Shown in pieces: positions 1-64,000 of a stretch of DNA of 64,000 nt. Source of the DNA: Schistosoma haematobium (lineage: Eukaryota > Platyhelminthes > Trematoda > Strigeidida > Schistosomatidae); the NCBI RefSeq assembly GCF_000699445.3, contig NC_067198.1:43021691-43085690 (forward strand), written 5' to 3'. How positions within the stretch are numbered: the first letter of the stretch is position 1; the number at the start of each line of letters is the position of its first letter. The notes beneath the pieces are model-generated. The model had not been told where the DNA came from and ran no database searches. It worked only from the letters and a program-made list of their open reading frames with translations. The position numbers were made by a program, and so were the translations under genes.

Positions 1-60
1 TGATGATGATGATGAGGTTGTTGTCGTTGTGGTTGTTATTGTTGTTGTTGATGATGATGA
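1..60. repeat. (TGA)n/(TTG)n microsatellite
   Basis: A degenerate trinucleotide tract of TGA and TTG/GTT units opens the window. Confidence 0.85.
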
Positions 61-461
61 TTTACTGATGTTTGATGATTGATTTTTAATACGTACACTT
101 TTATTAATTAGAAAATCACTTTTTTTATTTAAATCATCATTATCATCTATGCTTGTGCTTATTTGACGTTCAATAGTTGAATGCATTTTAAATTTCAATT
201 GACCATGTTTCTAATTTGTTTTGTTTTTTTTTCAAACGGAAATGATAATCATATGTATATATATATAAAGATAGTTTACATCAATAACTTATTTTGGCTT
301 GAAATTCATTGAAAACGATGAAGCATTGAACAGTTATCTTACCCTGTTTTTGGGATCATCAAGAATACTTATATAGCTAACTGGCTATGAGTTAAACCAT
401 GAACAATCAGGCCTTACGACAGTTAGGTTATCTCTACAATTTCGAGTCAGCAGATAAGGGA

Positions 462-945
462 GGGGCACCAAATACATATGTCCCACGCAAATCTCATTTG
501 ATTTGTGTGAGGCCTGTGATATTCCTTGGGTGCCCAAACAGAAGCAAATGGCTTTCTTAGGGGGCCACACACGCAGCCTTTGACCTAAAGGTCTGATCTA
601 CAAAGCAGTTGAGCAACATCAGAGATGTAGTCCCGTGGTAGCTGCTGACCAAAGATTGGTTCATACGCCATTTGTTCCTTCAGGATACTGGAACTCATGT
701 GCAACATTGGTTTAGAATCAGGGTTTTCCAACTCCCCTAGGTGGACTCTCTATGTTCACCAACCTGGTTAAAGCGCCGGAATCCGCTTTTCGTCCTCTCA
801 ATTTCGTAAACAACACCCCCTTCGCAGTAAGTAGGACTTCCCTGACAAACGCTATATACGCGTGGCCATATGAGAGCATTTCGAGAGGGAGAGCGGACTC
901 CTCCCACTCTCGGCTGTACCAGAGCAGGGTCAGAAGATGATGTAC
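462..945 (+). repeat. anonymous ~500-bp repeat family, copy 1
   Basis: The same ~480-530 bp sequence recurs at 14174-14650 in this orientation and at 16893-17425 and 55548-56000 in the opposite one. Landmarks in order are GGGGCACCAAATACATATG, a TGTGTGAGGSCTGGGATA-like block, TTTAGAATCAGGGTTTTCCA, TGGTTAAAGCGCC, and CTGTACCAGAGCA at the end. I see no conserved ORF, Pol III boxes or terminal inverted repeats, so class is unknown. Confidence 0.8.
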
Positions 946-960
946 CTTTTTTCTATTTTT

Positions 961-62489
<61,529 letters not shown>

Positions 62490-62974
62490 CTTAAAAGGAA
62501 AATATAAAATAATTATGAGAAAAAATAAAAATCTATATCAATTCTAATTTGTGAAGGATTGTTACACTGGATGTAAAAATCATTGAATAAGTCAATTTTT
62601 TTTGGGGGGGGGATAAAATAAGTTAGTATAATCTGTCTTCATAACTGACTACGAATAAACTTCATACAGGAGAATATGCATCATTCTGTTAATATTATAA
62701 TCTACTAGTAATGTGTTAAACAGAATACATTAGGAATGTAAACGGCATATACATCCGTTGAACCGTAAAAAAGGGAACATTTTAGATGATTCTAAGCACT
62801 GATATCGGTATTAGTTTATATTGTTAGACTATAATCGTTTATCTTGTAGAAATAAGTAAAATGCATAGTGTTCAAATAATTTGTGTGAATGTTTTTAACT
62901 TTAAAACTCCTATCCAATTTGTAACTTTTTCCCAGACTGATCATAAAACATTATATTTAAAACTATAATGGTAG

Positions 62975-63175
62975 AGATTTTTAGCTCACATGGATGATTT
63001 TGTTGGAGTTTTGTTCAATGAGCTGGATGATTTGATTGTGGAGCTTTCATCAGTACAAACTTCAGGTAGAACTGAAGTGTCTTGAAGTTTATGCTGATGA
63101 TGTTGTTCAGAATAACGATGAAAGTTCCACGATCAAACCATCTAGCTCATTGAACAAAACTCCATCAAAAACTGT
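62975..63175. mobile_element. fold-back element, second and shorter copy
   Basis: Left arm about 63004-63063 and right arm about 63083-63164 share the arm sequence of 60791-61079, but the left arm lacks about 25 bp. Divergence between the arms shows it is older. Confidence 0.72.
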
Positions 63176-63179
63176 GATG

Positions 63180-64000
63180 TGATTTCTCTGGTGAGGATAT
63201 ACGTTTTTAATTGATCAGTGATAAAATATACTTTGCCTCTTGAATAACTCTTCGTTGTCGATAATATGTATTGGACATCGTGAAATTATTGATTTTAAAA
63301 TAATATTTATGTGGAGATTCGGACTAATTTCATAGGTCATAGTTCTGAACACTCACGTAATTAATTGTTGTAACAACATCAGTTTTGCTCTTACAGTGAC
63401 TTTTAATGGATTTACATTTTAACTGTTTGTCAATCCATTTTTCTGTTTACTTTTATTTAATACGCCACATATTTTTGTAGTGAAGCCGACGTGATCATCC
63501 TATTTGTGTCTGCACTTCGCGTATAAATACACATATTATTATAGTAGCACCTTTGTAAATATATTATTGCCAACACATTACATAGTCAGAAAAGTTCTTT
63601 TAATAACCGCCCCCTTGTGATACCCTTCTAAGCAGAATATCTACTGCTTGTCATATTGAACTGCTCTATTACTTTCATTAAGTCCCACCAACCTTGTCAT
63701 AGAGCTTCCGCAAACTGAACCCTTGCTTTAGTCATGAGGTATTCGATACCAGTCACCCAGTGGGTGCATGTGATTGATACACTGTAAACTGAAAATAATT
63801 CAGAAGTGGGAGACTTCGGAAATTGATTTTACTTAAAATACGGAATAGATTTCAAATCAAAAGTTAAAATGGCGAGTCTTTATCATCTCTTCTCATAAAT
63901 AATAAAAGACTATAAGATTGTGTTCATTATAACTAATCTCCTGGACCGACAGTTTTCGTTAATGATCGATAACGAACTACAAACCCTGATTTATTGTTGT
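63180..64000. other. non-coding, nothing firm
   Basis: No channel exon was found here although domain II S6 should lie upstream. 63476-63600 holds a GCGTATAAATACAC TATA-like box and could belong to an LTR, but ends could not be set. Confidence 0.4.

Overview
The window is AT-rich animal DNA, almost certainly from a schistosome (a blood fluke of the genus Schistosoma or a close relative). Three things point there: one very large intron-rich gene, introns packed with short retroelements that carry hammerhead ribozymes of the kind known from schistosome Sm-alpha DNA, and debris of RTE-like, jockey/CR1-like, Penelope-like and LTR retroelements. No species was assigned, because no reference could be searched.

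The only host gene I can support lies on the minus strand and fills the window. Twenty exons between 62489 and 2021, in consistent reading phase and with GT/AG borders, encode about 1,041 residues of a NALCN-type sodium-leak channel. They run from just after domain II S6 (high coordinates), through the II-III linker, all of domain III, the III-IV linker and all of domain IV, to the EF-hand-like and helical C-terminal cytoplasmic region. The N-terminal half (domains I and II) lies beyond 64000 and the extreme C-terminus is not visible below 2021. The domain III selectivity-filter residue is Glu (SLEGW), where vertebrate NALCN has Lys, so the domain III and IV half of this channel looks calcium-channel-like.

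The introns (76 bp to about 5.9 kb) hold the repeats. (1) The commonest is a unit of about 400 bp with a tRNA-like Pol III promoter followed by a type I hammerhead with a 2-bp stem III; about 30 copies or fragments occur, many as inverted or head-to-tail pairs. (2) Sm-alpha-like copies with a second hammerhead lie at 15.6, 23.2, 23.5, 32.5 and 42.6 kb. (3) A third tRNA/hammerhead family lies at 14.95, 20.0, 39.8-40.3 and 56.4 kb. (4) RTE-like non-LTR fragments, most ending in (AAGT)n tails, lie at 2.3, 11.2, 17.9, 33.2, 47.2 and 62.1 kb. (5) A second non-LTR type lies at 30.1, 34.2, 35.5 and 57.3 kb, and jockey/CR1-type fragments at 31.5 and 61.4 kb. (6) A Penelope-like GIY-YIG endonuclease remnant lies at 43.6-44.3 kb. 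(7) A solo LTR with a perfect 5-bp target duplication lies at 46.3 kb. (8) Fold-back elements lie at 60.8 and 63.0 kb. (9) There are also LTR-like, 500-bp and hairpin-tailed anonymous families and several microsatellites. None of the repeats I delimited overlaps an exon.

The most promising material is the ribozyme repeats: three hammerhead families in one gene, one apparently intact ribozyme, one compensatory stem change, and one element bounded by 47-bp direct repeats. All calls come from reading the sequence by eye, and repeat boundaries are approximate unless stated otherwise.
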